NCBI RefSeq assembly: GCF_963675985.1
Contig: NZ_OY780958.1
Location: 1,240,001-1,304,000, forward strand
DNA: 64,000 nt
Direction of reading: 5' to 3'
Source: an uncultured Roseibium sp.
GTDB taxonomy: Bacteria; Pseudomonadota; Alphaproteobacteria; Rhizobiales; Stappiaceae
Below the pieces are notes generated by a model. That model did not search any database. It saw only the letters and a list, made by a program, of their open reading frames with translations, and had not been told where the DNA came from. Below are positions 9,274 through 17,275 of the stretch, piece after piece. A program made the position numbers and the translations under genes. Positions within the stretch are counted from its first letter, which is position 1. Each line of letters begins with the position of its first letter.

Positions 9274-9436
9274 TCACTTGCCTGCTGCCGTCTGGCCGAA
9301 GCCGAAGGCGCTCAGTCTAAAACACGGGCAGGGGGGATAGGAAGTCCCCTAACTGCAGTAAGAACAGCTCTGGCGAAAAGCGGCATGCGTTCTCGTCGGT
9401 GTTTTGGAAAAAAGTTTTCCGATACCAGGCGAAAGA

Positions 9437-9931
9437 TCAGCCGCGCGTTTGCAGCGCAGCGGAATTCATCACCACCGTGCCGAGGATCAGGTCGTGCAGC
9501 AGGCGCTTGCGATCGGTGAACAGCGACACAAGCAGCACGAAGGGCGTCAGCAAGGCGACGGAGAACCAGAACAGCAGCAGGTGCATGATGGCCAGCAGCG
9601 GGTAGGGCCGACCGCCGTACCAGAGGCGCATTTCCAGGCCCATGGCGCGCATTCCGGGCGTGGCCGCATTGGAGCCGCCGAGGGTGAAGGCGGTGTAGAG
9701 GATCGCAACGCCCTGGGCGAGGAAGGCGTAGAAGAACCACGCCAGGCCGAGGGTGAAGATGCCCAGGATAAAGACGAGAACGGCGGCCACGCAGGTCAGG
9801 ATCGCCACGGCGATGGCGTCGATGCAGAAGGCGAAGATGCGCTTTGTCCTGACACCATCGAACAGGTCCGGCATGGCGACCGGATCGTAGGCGTCCTGCC
9901 TGGAGCCGGTGGTATCAATGTCTGTGGCCAT
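9437..9931 (-). CDS. RDD family membrane protein
   Basis: A 164-aa inner-membrane protein with the RDD pattern: an Arg and Asp in the first helix region (KRIFAFCIDAIAVAILT, about 30-47), two further hydrophobic stretches, GMRAMGLEMRL between helices, and the closing DRKRLLHDLILGTVVM box. RDD proteins have been linked to ion transport or membrane assembly, but no role is established for this clade. The ATG at 9931 is preceded by AAGGAGA, a strong ribosome site. It stands alone between ilvA and the SLC13 gene, with an unremarkable 163-bp gap downstream. Confidence 0.9.
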   Translation of the reverse strand: MATDIDTTGSRQDAYDPVAMPDLFDGVRTKRIFAFCIDAIAVAILTCVAAVLVFILGIFTLGLAWFFYAFLAQGVAILYTAFTLGGSNAATPGMRAMGLEMRLWYGGRPYPLLAIMHLLLFWFSVALLTPFVLLVSLFTDRKRLLHDLILGTVVMNSAALQTRG

Positions 9932-10014
9932 GGGACGGTCTCCTTATCAGCTTCTATCGATGTGGGGACGATCGTCCGGTTTCGCAAACAATATATGGCG
10001 GAAACCGGTGGGTT

Positions 10015-11280
10015 TCACTCAATCGATTCCGCCACATCCATGTGGCGGACCCGGTAGCCGCGCTCGCGCAGGGCCGCGACGATCTCCTCGCCGTGGTGGG
10101 TGTCGAAAGCCTCGAAGGTGACGTCCAGAGTGGCGCCCTTGGCTGGGACATTCAGGAACAGGTGATGATGGGCGACATCGACCACATTGCCCTTGAGGTT
10201 GCCGATGATCGTGGCGATCTCGCCCAGAACGCCGGGGCGGTCGGGCGTATCGATCCGGATGGAGACGAGACGGCCGTCCCGTGCCAGTTCCCGGATCACG
10301 ATGGACGACAGGAGCCGGGGGTCGATGTTCCCGCCGCACAGGATCAGCCCGACCTTCTTGCCGGCAAACCGCTCCGGCTCTGTCAACAACGCGGCAAGGC
10401 CCGCGGCCCCCGCCCCCTCGGCGATGGTGCGCAGACGGGTCAGATAGGCGTTGATCGCCCGCTCGATGGTGCTTTCCTTGGCCAGGATGATATCGTCGAC
10501 GACCTTTTTCACGATCTGCCGGGTCAGTTTGCCCACATCGCGCACGGCAATGCCTTCTGCGATGGTTGGACCTTCGCAGCGTACCTCCTTGCCGTAGAAG
10601 TCGCCCCACATGCCGGGATAGAGCACGGTCTCGACGCCGATCACCTCGATGTCCGGCCTGATCGCCTTGGCGGCCGTGCCGTTGCCCGAGATCAGCCCGC
10701 CGCCGCCGATCGGGATCACCAGCGTGTCCAGGTCCGGATAGGCTTCCAGCATTTCCAGGGCGATTGTGCCCTGACCTTCGATCACGCGAGGATCGTCGTA
10801 GGGGTGAACCCAGACAAGGCCGCGTTGTGCTGCGATCCGGTCGGCTTCTTCCGAGGCCTCATGGACGGTCTCTCCGGCGAGCACCACCTCCGCGTTGTAA
10901 CTCTTCGTCGCGGCGATCTTCACGAACGGGGTCGATTCCGGCATGACGATGGTTGCCGGAATGCCGAGCCGCTGGGCATGGCAGGCGACCCCTTGGGCAT
11001 GGTTGCCGGCGGACATGGCAATCACGCCGCGGCTGCGCTCTTCCGGGGTCAGGCTTGCCAGCTTGACGATGGCGCCGCGTTCCTTGAAGGCGCCGGTCAC
11101 CTGCATGTTTTCGTATTTGACGAAAACCTCCGCGCCGGTGAGCGCCGATAACGCGGGAGCCGGCAGGCACGGCGTTTCGAGAACGGCCCCCCGTATCAGT
11201 TTGGCCGCCTTTTGAATGCCGGCGAAGGTGACCTCAGCGGGATCTGGAGGAGCGCCAGTACCCGACGGCGCGGAGTTCAT
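10015..11280 (-). CDS. ilvA: Threonine ammonia-lyase with C-terminal ACT domain
   Basis: PLP enzyme converting threonine to 2-oxobutanoate and ammonia, the entry to isoleucine synthesis or threonine catabolism. The start at 11280 gives 421 aa; the upstream open frame is not conserved-looking and overlaps hemB. The Schiff-base lysine is Lys66 in AFKERGA and the glycine-rich phosphate loop is IPIGGGGLISG. The C-terminal 90 residues form one ACT-like domain (RIDTPDRPGVLGEIATIIG). The single ACT domain and about 420-aa length resemble TdcB-like or YkvI-type lyases more than the 500-aa two-domain IlvA of E. coli, so isoleucine feedback is uncertain. Its ATG overlaps the hemB stop (ATGA), so translation is coupled to hemB. 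Confidence 0.93.
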   Translation of the reverse strand: MNSAPSGTGAPPDPAEVTFAGIQKAAKLIRGAVLETPCLPAPALSALTGAEVFVKYENMQVTGAFKERGAIVKLASLTPEERSRGVIAMSAGNHAQGVACHAQRLGIPATIVMPESTPFVKIAATKSYNAEVVLAGETVHEASEEADRIAAQRGLVWVHPYDDPRVIEGQGTIALEMLEAYPDLDTLVIPIGGGGLISGNGTAAKAIRPDIEVIGVETVLYPGMWGDFYGKEVRCEGPTIAEGIAVRDVGKLTRQIVKKVVDDIILAKESTIERAINAYLTRLRTIAEGAGAAGLAALLTEPERFAGKKVGLILCGGNIDPRLLSSIVIRELARDGRLVSIRIDTPDRPGVLGEIATIIGNLKGNVVDVAHHHLFLNVPAKGATLDVTFEAFDTHHGEEIVAALRERGYRVRHMDVAESIE

Positions 11281-12314
11281 ATCGCGCGGGCCAGGAGTGA
11301 CGCCACCTGGGGCGCAAAATAGGTCAGGATGCCGTCGGCGCCGGCCCGTTTGAAGGCCATCAGGCTTTCCAGCATCGCGCGGTCGCGGTCGATCCAGCCG
11401 TTGGCGCCGGCTGCCTCGATCATCGCGAATTCGCCGGAGACCTGATAGGCATAGGTCGGCATGCGGAACGTGTCCTTCAGACGCCACAGGATGTCGAGAT
11501 AGGGCATGCCCGGCTTGACCATGATCATGTCCGCGCCTTCGGCTATGTCCAGTTCCGCCTCGCGAAGGGCTTCGTCGGTGTTGGTGGCATCCATCTGATA
11601 GGTGCGTTTGTCGCCAATCAGGGTGGCGTTGGTGCCGACCGCGTCGCGGAACGGGCCGTAGAAGGCCGAGGCGTATTTGGCCGCGTAGGACATGATCTGC
11701 ACGTCGCGAAAATTGTTGGTGTCGAGCGCCAGCCGGATGGCGGCGACGCGTCCGTCCATCATGTCGGACGGGCCAATGATGTCGGCGCCGGCTTCCACCT
11801 GGTTGAGCGCCTGGCGGCAGAGCTGGTCGACGGTTTCGTCGTTGAGGATCGTCTCGCCGTCCATCAGGCCGTCATGGCCGTGGCTGGTATAGGGATCAAG
11901 GGCGACATCGGTCATCAGGCCGAGATTGAGGCCCTCCTGCTTGATCGCCCGGCAGGACTGGCAGACCAGATTGTCCGGATTGAGCGCTTCGGAACCCGTC
12001 GGGTCGCGCAGGGCCGGATCGGTATAGGGAAAGAGGGCGATGACCGGAATGCCCAGGCTTTCCGCCTTGACCGCGTCCTTTACCGCCTCGTCGACGGACA
12101 GCCTTTCTACGCCGGGCATGGAGGAGACGGGCTGGCGGATGCCGGCGCCCTCGACGACGAAGATCGGCCAGATCAGGTCGTTGGTTGTCAGCGCGGTCTC
12201 CCGCACCAGGCGCCTGGACCAGTCCGCGCGCCGGTTGCGGCGCATGCGGCGACCGCCGAGAATCTCATCCATATCGGAACTGGTGATGGACGGGGTGCGG
12301 GTGGAAGACGACAT
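11277..12314 (-). CDS. hemB: Delta-aminolevulinic acid dehydratase (porphobilinogen synthase)
   Basis: Condenses two 5-aminolevulinate molecules to porphobilinogen, the second common step of tetrapyrrole synthesis. The start at 12314 gives 345 aa beginning MSSSTRTPSI; longer starts are not family-like. The active-site lysines lie in KYASAFYGPFRDA and MVKPGMPYLDI. The metal box reads DVALDPYTSHGHDG: the cysteines of zinc enzymes are replaced by Ala, Asp and Asp, as in the magnesium-dependent enzymes known from Bradyrhizobium and relatives. Its stop overlaps ilvA. It is divergent from the valine-catabolism cluster, with 233 bases between the starts. Confidence 0.96.
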   Translation of the reverse strand: MSSSTRTPSITSSDMDEILGGRRMRRNRRADWSRRLVRETALTTNDLIWPIFVVEGAGIRQPVSSMPGVERLSVDEAVKDAVKAESLGIPVIALFPYTDPALRDPTGSEALNPDNLVCQSCRAIKQEGLNLGLMTDVALDPYTSHGHDGLMDGETILNDETVDQLCRQALNQVEAGADIIGPSDMMDGRVAAIRLALDTNNFRDVQIMSYAAKYASAFYGPFRDAVGTNATLIGDKRTYQMDATNTDEALREAELDIAEGADMIMVKPGMPYLDILWRLKDTFRMPTYAYQVSGEFAMIEAAGANGWIDRDRAMLESLMAFKRAGADGILTYFAPQVASLLARAI

Positions 12315-12457
12315 CGTTCTTAGATCCTGTAATGGGGGTCTGCTAACAGGTGGAGCATGCATGATACATTGCCTGAATCCCCGAGACCCTATCACGGGAT
12401 CGGGTGTGATCCAACATGATGTAAAACAACGATAAATGCTTATGAAAATGCGTTTTG

Positions 12458-12473
12458 TTGACGTTTACGTCAA
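12458..12473. promoter_or_regulatory. Operator-like palindrome, LiuR-type (TTGACGT-TT-ACGTCAA)
   Basis: The 16-base sequence has perfect 7-bp arms (TTGACGT / ACGTCAA) around TT. It lies 75 bases before the ATG of the isobutyryl-CoA dehydrogenase gene and inside the divergent hemB intergenic region. It resembles the ACGTTTACGT-cored sites described for MerR-family LiuR, which controls branched-chain amino acid breakdown in proteobacteria; that identity is inference. A nearly identical copy lies at 55888-55903, before a thioesterase gene. Confidence 0.6.
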
Positions 12474-12547
12474 AACTGGCTAAGTCCCATTCAACACAGG
12501 AAGCCAAGACTTTAACCTGTAAACAGCAGGGCTCGGGAGGACAGGTC

Positions 12548-13687
12548 ATGGATTTTTCCCTCAGTGAAGATCAACGCGCCTTTCAGGACATGGCGGCAGC
12601 CTTTGCCCGTGATGAAATGGAGCCGTATGCACGTGAATGGGACGAGAGCAGCCTCTTTCCGGTCGATACCTTGCGCAAGGCGGCGGAGCTGGGCTTCGGC
12701 GGCATTTACGTGCGCGAGGATGTCGGAGGCTCGGGCCTGACCCGGACCGATGCGGCGATTATCTTCGAGGAACTGGCCAAGGGCTGCACCTCGACGGCGG
12801 CTTATATTTCCATCCACAACATGGCCGCCTGGATGATCGACACCTATGGCAGCGAGGAATTGCGGCAGAGATATCTGCCCGACCTCTGCTCCATGACAAA
12901 ATTCGCCAGCTACTGCCTGACCGAACCGGGAGCTGGATCCGATGCGGCTGCCCTGCGCACGAAGGCGACGGATGATGGCGACCACTACGTCCTGAACGGC
13001 TCCAAGGCCTTCATTTCCGGCGGCGGCGTCAGCGATGTCTATGTGGTCATGGTGCGCACCGGCGGCGCTGGTCCCAAAGGCATCAGTTGCGTCGTGGTGG
13101 AAAAGGATACACCGGGCCTGAGTTTCGGCGCGCAGGAGGTCAAGCTCGGCTGGAAGAGCCAGCCGACCGCCCAGGTGAATTTCCAGGACTGCCGGATCCC
13201 GAAGACCAACCGGGTCGGTGCGGAAGGCGAGGGTTTCAAGATCGCCATGGCCGGTCTCGACGGCGGCCGGCTGAACATCGGTGCCTGCTCGCTTGGTGCC
13301 GCACAGACCTGTCTTGAGCGGACGATCGCTTACATGAAGGACCGCAAGCAGTTCGGCCGCGCCATTGCCGAGTTCCAGGCGCTGCAGTTCCGCCTTGCCG
13401 ACATGGCGACGGAACTGGAGGCCGCCCGGCTTTTCCTGCACAAGGCTGCCATGCTGGTGGATGCCAAGGCCCCGACCGCGACCACGACCGCGGCCATGGC
13501 CAAGCGGCTGGCCACCGATACCGGTTTCAAGGTGGTCAACGAGGCTTTGCAGCTTCACGGCGGCTACGGGTATCTGCGCGACTATCCGATCGAGCGTTAC
13601 CTGCGCGACGTGCGCGTGCATCAGATTCTGGAAGGCACCAACGAGATCATGCGACTGATCATTGCCAGGGATCTTTTAAAGGACTGA
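12548..13687 (+). CDS. Acyl-CoA dehydrogenase, probable isobutyryl-CoA dehydrogenase
   Basis: FAD enzyme oxidising isobutyryl-CoA to methacrylyl-CoA in valine catabolism, passing electrons to ETF. The start at 12548 (379 aa) follows GGGAGGACAGGTC, a strong ribosome site. Motifs: YCLTEPGAGSDAAALRTKA (FAD/substrate loop), DRKQFGRAIAEFQALQFRLADM, and QILEGTNEIMRLIIARDLL, in which Glu362 is the expected catalytic base. The substrate is inferred from context: the next genes encode a 3-hydroxyisobutyryl-CoA hydrolase homologue and 3-hydroxyisobutyrate dehydrogenase. An alternative is a short/branched-chain dehydrogenase of broader range. An LiuR-like palindrome lies upstream. Confidence 0.9.
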   Translation: MDFSLSEDQRAFQDMAAAFARDEMEPYAREWDESSLFPVDTLRKAAELGFGGIYVREDVGGSGLTRTDAAIIFEELAKGCTSTAAYISIHNMAAWMIDTYGSEELRQRYLPDLCSMTKFASYCLTEPGAGSDAAALRTKATDDGDHYVLNGSKAFISGGGVSDVYVVMVRTGGAGPKGISCVVVEKDTPGLSFGAQEVKLGWKSQPTAQVNFQDCRIPKTNRVGAEGEGFKIAMAGLDGGRLNIGACSLGAAQTCLERTIAYMKDRKQFGRAIAEFQALQFRLADMATELEAARLFLHKAAMLVDAKAPTATTTAAMAKRLATDTGFKVVNEALQLHGGYGYLRDYPIERYLRDVRVHQILEGTNEIMRLIIARDLLKD

Positions 13688-13724
13688 TCTTCTGAAGGAC
13701 CGATCATTCAAACCGGGGACGGAT

Positions 13725-14756
13725 GTGAGCGACGATATCTTATTTGAACAGCGCGGGGTGGCGGGTTTCATCACGCTGAACCGGCCGAAGGCCCTGAACG
13801 CCCTGAACCATGGCATGGTGACCGAACTGGCCCGCCAGCTGAACGCTTGGGCCGGCGACGACGGCATCCGTCATGTGGTGATCTGTGGGGAAGGGGAGAA
13901 GGCCTTTTGCGCCGGCGGCGACATCCGCAGCATCTATGACGCGAAAATGGCAGGCGAATCCGGTCTGGCGGACTTCTTCCACGACGAATATCTGCTCAAC
14001 GCCCAGATCAAGACCTACCCCAAACCCTATATCTCCCTGATCGACGGCATCGTCATGGGCGGCGGTGTCGGTGTTTCGGTGCATGGCAGCCACCGGGTCG
14101 GCACCGAGAACACCATGCTCGCCATGCCGGAAACGGGGATCGGCTTCTTTCCCGATGTGGGCGGGACCTGGTTCCTGCCGCGCATGCCAAAGGAAACCGG
14201 AACCTATTGCGCCATGAGCGCGGGGCGCCTGAAACAGGGGGACGCGCTGGAAACGGGTGTTCTGACCCACACGACCTCCCGCCAGAACCTTCCAGCTCTG
14301 ATGGAGGCGCTGGAGCGGGCCGAGGACGTCGATGCAGCTCTTGCCGGCTTCCACGCCGATCCGGACCCGTCGGATCTTATGGCGAGGTCGGATCTGATCG
14401 AGGGGATTTTCTCCGCCCCGACCGTTGCGGACGTGATGAACCGGCTTGATACCTGCGAAGATCCCTGGGGCCAGAAGGTGGCGGCCGGGATCCGCTCCAA
14501 GTCGCCGACCAGCGTTCATTTGGCTTTTGAACAGATGCGGCGGGGCGCAAGGCTGGACTTTGAGGGCTGCATGCGCTTGGAATACCGGATCGTTACGAAG
14601 ATCCTTGAGGGACATGATTTCTTCGAGGGGGTAAGGGCACTTCTGGTCGACAAGGACCAGTCGCCGAAATGGCAGCCGGACCGGCTGGACCAGATCGGCG
14701 AGACCGTGCTTGCACCCTATTTCGAGAAACCGGCCTCAGGGGATCTTCCTCTTTAA
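13725..14756 (+). CDS. 3-hydroxyisobutyryl-CoA hydrolase (crotonase fold)
   Basis: Hydrolyses 3-hydroxyisobutyryl-CoA to free 3-hydroxyisobutyrate, the step that clears reactive methacrylyl-CoA products in valine breakdown. The 343-aa protein has the oxyanion box EKAFCAGGDIRSIYD and the HIBCH-specific MPETGIGFFPDVGGTWFL (Glu136 and Asp144), which separates it from ordinary enoyl-CoA hydratases, as does its extra about 70 residues at the C-terminus. Translation starts at GTG 13725, which overlaps an out-of-frame ATGTGA. The gap to the dehydrogenase is 37 bases; the two form an operon. Confidence 0.92.
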   Translation: MSDDILFEQRGVAGFITLNRPKALNALNHGMVTELARQLNAWAGDDGIRHVVICGEGEKAFCAGGDIRSIYDAKMAGESGLADFFHDEYLLNAQIKTYPKPYISLIDGIVMGGGVGVSVHGSHRVGTENTMLAMPETGIGFFPDVGGTWFLPRMPKETGTYCAMSAGRLKQGDALETGVLTHTTSRQNLPALMEALERAEDVDAALAGFHADPDPSDLMARSDLIEGIFSAPTVADVMNRLDTCEDPWGQKVAAGIRSKSPTSVHLAFEQMRRGARLDFEGCMRLEYRIVTKILEGHDFFEGVRALLVDKDQSPKWQPDRLDQIGETVLAPYFEKPASGDLPL

Positions 14757-14779
14757 TAAAAGAACCGAACAGGACCGAA

Positions 14780-15193
14780 ATGCTCGCGAACCTTCATGCC
14801 ATTATGAGCTCGAGACCGCCGTGGAGCACCATTCTGGTGTGGTATCTGCGCGCAATTGCGGTCCTGCTGCTTGGGGGAGGGCTGATCCACTGGGCACGGA
14901 TCATCGGGATCACACCCTGGCGCGATGTCTGGTTCTGGGACATGCCGCTGGCGTGGCAATCGGCGACGGTCTTCTTCGGTGTGCTTGATCTGGTGGCGGC
15001 GATCGGGCTGTGGTTGGCGGTTTCCTGGGGCACGGTCATGTGGCTGTTTCGCGCCGGCAGCCAGATCGTGATGCACACCCTTTTTTCCGACATCTACGGC
15101 CGCCGGCCCTATGAGATCTCATTCTATCTTCTGACGATCGCGGGATATCTGCTTCTGACTTACCTGATGGAGCGGGAAAATCGCGCGCGGTAG
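14780..15193 (+). CDS. Small integral membrane protein (DUF6163-like)
   Basis: A 137-aa protein with about four hydrophobic helices: residues 18-38 (VWYLRAIAVLLLGGGLIHWA), 55-78, 80-98 and 112-132. The start at 14780 begins MLANLHAIMSSRPPW; longer starts run into the upstream gene. I believe it resembles the small Rhizobiales membrane family named DUF6163, from memory only. It begins 23 bases after the 3-hydroxyisobutyryl-CoA hydrolase gene, and mmsB follows at 117 bases, so it sits inside the valine cluster. A link to branched-chain acid uptake or export is possible but not shown. Confidence 0.7.
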   Translation: MLANLHAIMSSRPPWSTILVWYLRAIAVLLLGGGLIHWARIIGITPWRDVWFWDMPLAWQSATVFFGVLDLVAAIGLWLAVSWGTVMWLFRAGSQIVMHTLFSDIYGRRPYEISFYLLTIAGYLLLTYLMERENRAR

Positions 15194-15310
15194 CCCTGAC
15201 GTCGCGATCACAGGCTGTCGGAGACGCAGAATCACACAGTTTTAACAACAATACAGATGCGCCGGGTGCGAAGGGGTGCCTGGTCGCGGGACAAGTCGGG
15301 AGGAGTTGTC

Positions 15311-16201
15311 ATGACAGAGAAGATCGGATTTATCGGCCTCGGCAATATGGGCGGGCCGATGGCGGTCAACCTGATGAAAGCCGGGCATGATGTCCTGGGT
15401 TTCGATCTTTCGGAAGGCGCGCTCGCGGCCTTCGAGGATGCGGGCGGAACGTGTGTTAAAAGCGTCCCGGAACTCGCGGCGGCCTGCGACGTCATCGTCA
15501 CCATGCTTCCGGCCGGTGCCCATGTGCGCAAGGTCTATATGGACGAGGGCGGTATTTTTGAAAACGCGAAGCCGGGGACGCTGATGATCGATTCCTCGAC
15601 CATCGACGTGGACAGCGCACGCGCCGTCGCTGCGGCTGCGGCCGAGCAGGACATGCCAATGGTCGACGCGCCGGTCTCCGGCGGCGTCGGCGGCGCCACG
15701 GCCGGAACCCTGACCTTCATGGTCGGCGGGCCCGAGGCGGCCTACGAACAGGCCAGGCCCTATCTGGACATCATGGGCAAGACCATCGTCCATGCCGGGG
15801 ATTCGGGAAACGGGCAGGCCGCCAAGATCTGCAACAACATGGTGCTGGGCATTTCCATGATCGCGGTCAGCGAGGCATTCGTTCTCGCCGAGCGGCTCGG
15901 CCTCGATGCGCAGAAGCTGTTCGACATTTCCTCCACCGCCTCCGGCCAGTGCTGGGCATTGACATCCTATTGTCCGGTTCCGGGGCCGCTGCCGAGTTCG
16001 CCGGCGAACCGGGACTATCAGCCGGGCTTTGCGGCTGCGATGATGCTCAAGGATCTGAAGTTGGCGCAGGAGGCGGCCAGCAGCTCCGGGGCGTCCACCC
16101 CCCTCGGTGCGGAGGCCTCCGCGCTCTATAATATGTTCTGCAATTCCGGCGGTGAGGCGCAGGACTTTTCGGCCATCGTCAAATACCTGCGCGGATCATG
16201 A
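15311..16201 (+). CDS. mmsB: 3-hydroxyisobutyrate dehydrogenase
   Basis: NAD-dependent oxidation of 3-hydroxyisobutyrate to methylmalonate semialdehyde in valine degradation. The start at 15311 (296 aa) follows GGGAGGAGTTGTC. Motifs: Rossmann GFIGLGNMGGPMAVNLMKAGHDV at the N-terminus, the substrate box DAPVSGGVGGATAGTLTFMVGG, and the catalytic-lysine box GDSGNGQAAKICNNMVLG. A C-terminal KDLKLAQEAASSSG helix is typical of the beta-hydroxyacid dehydrogenase family. It completes the cluster with the isobutyryl-CoA dehydrogenase and the hydrolase; methylmalonate-semialdehyde dehydrogenase (mmsA) is not in the window. Confidence 0.95.
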   Translation: MTEKIGFIGLGNMGGPMAVNLMKAGHDVLGFDLSEGALAAFEDAGGTCVKSVPELAAACDVIVTMLPAGAHVRKVYMDEGGIFENAKPGTLMIDSSTIDVDSARAVAAAAAEQDMPMVDAPVSGGVGGATAGTLTFMVGGPEAAYEQARPYLDIMGKTIVHAGDSGNGQAAKICNNMVLGISMIAVSEAFVLAERLGLDAQKLFDISSTASGQCWALTSYCPVPGPLPSSPANRDYQPGFAAAMMLKDLKLAQEAASSSGASTPLGAEASALYNMFCNSGGEAQDFSAIVKYLRGS

Positions 16202-16226
16202 TTAATCAAAGCTTTCAACGCGTTGA

Positions 16227-16257
16227 GAATCGTCCTTAAAGAATTAACGGACGATTC
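16227..16257. promoter_or_regulatory. 9-bp inverted repeat between mmsB and ldtR
   Basis: Perfect arms GAATCGTCC and GGACGATTC are separated by 13 AT-rich bases. It begins 26 bases after mmsB and has no T-run, so it is a poor intrinsic terminator. It may be a processing hairpin for mmsB or an operator for ldtR, whose start is 105 bases downstream. A second inverted repeat (AGGTGG 16308-16313 / CCACCT 16323-16328) lies closer to ldtR. Confidence 0.5.
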
Positions 16258-16361
16258 AGCGTGTCTCTTAAGCGGATTTTAGAAGCGCTGCTGTACCTTT
16301 GTTTACAAGGTGGGAAAAATATCCACCTCGCGACAGGTAATGAATAAAGAGGCGCAAACAA

Positions 16362-16874
16362 ATGATCACGGCTACAAGGGCAGTCGACGCAGTGGTTCAG
16401 GGGGAAGAAGAAGCGGAAATCAAGCCGCTTTATCTTGAAGCCCTGACCCTTGTTGAGCGGCTGCACAGACGACTGCTTGACGTCATCAAGGACGAGTTTG
16501 ATCGCATGGGTCGGTCCGATGTGAACAGTGTGCAGGCTCTGCTTCTGTTCAATATCGGCGACGCCGAACTGACTGCGGGCGAACTGAGAACACGCGGCTA
16601 CTATCTCGGCTCGAACGTGTCCTACAACCTGAAGAAACTGGTTGAAACCGGCTATATTCACCATCAGCGCTCCCGCATGGACCGCCGCTCGGTGCGTGTC
16701 AGCCTGACGGAAAAGGGACAGGAAGTCGCGCGCATCGTGAATGACCTTTACGAACGCCACGTTCTTTCCGTCGAGCAGGTCGGGGAAATCGGTACCGAGG
16801 ATTTCGTTACCCTGAACAAATCCCTGCGCAGGCTGGAGCGTTTCTGGACCGATCAGATCCTCTATCGGCTCTAA
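16362..16874 (+). CDS. ldtR: MarR-family regulator LdtR
   Basis: A 170-aa winged-helix regulator. The N-terminal 30 residues are Glu-rich; the DNA-binding part includes ELTAGELRTRGYYLGSNVSYNLKKLVETGYIHHQRSRMDRRSVRVSLTEKG, with the MarR-type wing (MDRRSVRVSLT). Sequence and position directly before an L,D-transpeptidase gene match LdtR of Candidatus Liberibacter and rhizobia, described as an activator of the adjacent ldtP and of osmotic tolerance. The start at 16362 is preceded by AAAGAGGCG. The regulatory link to ldtP here is inferred from family and synteny. Confidence 0.88.
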   Translation: MITATRAVDAVVQGEEEAEIKPLYLEALTLVERLHRRLLDVIKDEFDRMGRSDVNSVQALLLFNIGDAELTAGELRTRGYYLGSNVSYNLKKLVETGYIHHQRSRMDRRSVRVSLTEKGQEVARIVNDLYERHVLSVEQVGEIGTEDFVTLNKSLRRLERFWTDQILYRL

Positions 16875-16899
16875 GCGGCGCCAACGCCAAATGCTCTTT

Positions 16900-16935
16900 C
16901 AAACGCCGTTCCGGTTCGCCGGGGCGGCGTTTTTC
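16900..16935 (+). terminator. Probable intrinsic terminator of ldtR
   Basis: Stem AAACGCCG / CGGCGTTT (8 perfect pairs) around a 17-base loop, followed by T residues and TCTG. It begins 26 bases after the ldtR stop. The U-tract is short, so termination may be partial. Confidence 0.65.
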
Positions 16936-17239
16936 TGTCTGTGTCGCCAAATGTGCGGAAGAAGACCTCACGAAATGTTCATGTCGCTGTCAGCGCCGCC
17001 GACCGACATGTTCTGGACACAATGGGATGCCTATCTGCAATTAAAGGAAATCGTGCCCGGATTTGCCTTTTTCAGTCGATCGCCAGATATATTTTCGACT
17101 TCGAGATGCGAATTCCGGAGCGCGCAGGCTTTTGATAGGGCCAAAACCTGTAATTTGTTAATCATAACTGCCATAAATTGGCCTTGGGTTTTGGCTAATT
17201 CACCGGTTCAGGTGTGAAATGACGAGATCCGATTCAGGT

Positions 17240-17257
17240 AATACGAAAGCTCGTATT
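17240..17257. promoter_or_regulatory. Inverted repeat before ldtP, candidate regulator site
   Basis: AATACGA-AAGC-TCGTATT has perfect 7-bp arms and ends 18 bases before the ATG of ldtP. Dyads of this size are typical for dimeric regulators such as MarR proteins. I do not know the LdtR consensus, and no copy was seen before ldtR, so assignment to LdtR is a guess. It could also act at the mRNA level by folding near the start. Confidence 0.45.
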
Positions 17258-17275
17258 TGAGATCACAGTGACACA

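Larger units (their letters stand above)
16875..17275. other. ldtR-ldtP intergenic region
   Basis: 401 bases without a supportable gene. It holds a terminator-like hairpin just after ldtR (16900-16935), an AT-rich stretch from about 17140 to 17200, two direct copies of TTCAGGT (17207-17213 and 17233-17239), and an 18-base inverted repeat at 17240-17257 before the ldtP start. These are candidate control elements for the transpeptidase gene. Confidence 0.6.

Noticed and set aside
9312..9740. Minus-strand 142-codon frame overlapping the RDD gene
   Set aside because: Arg/Pro/His-rich shadow of the RDD protein with no supporting signals.
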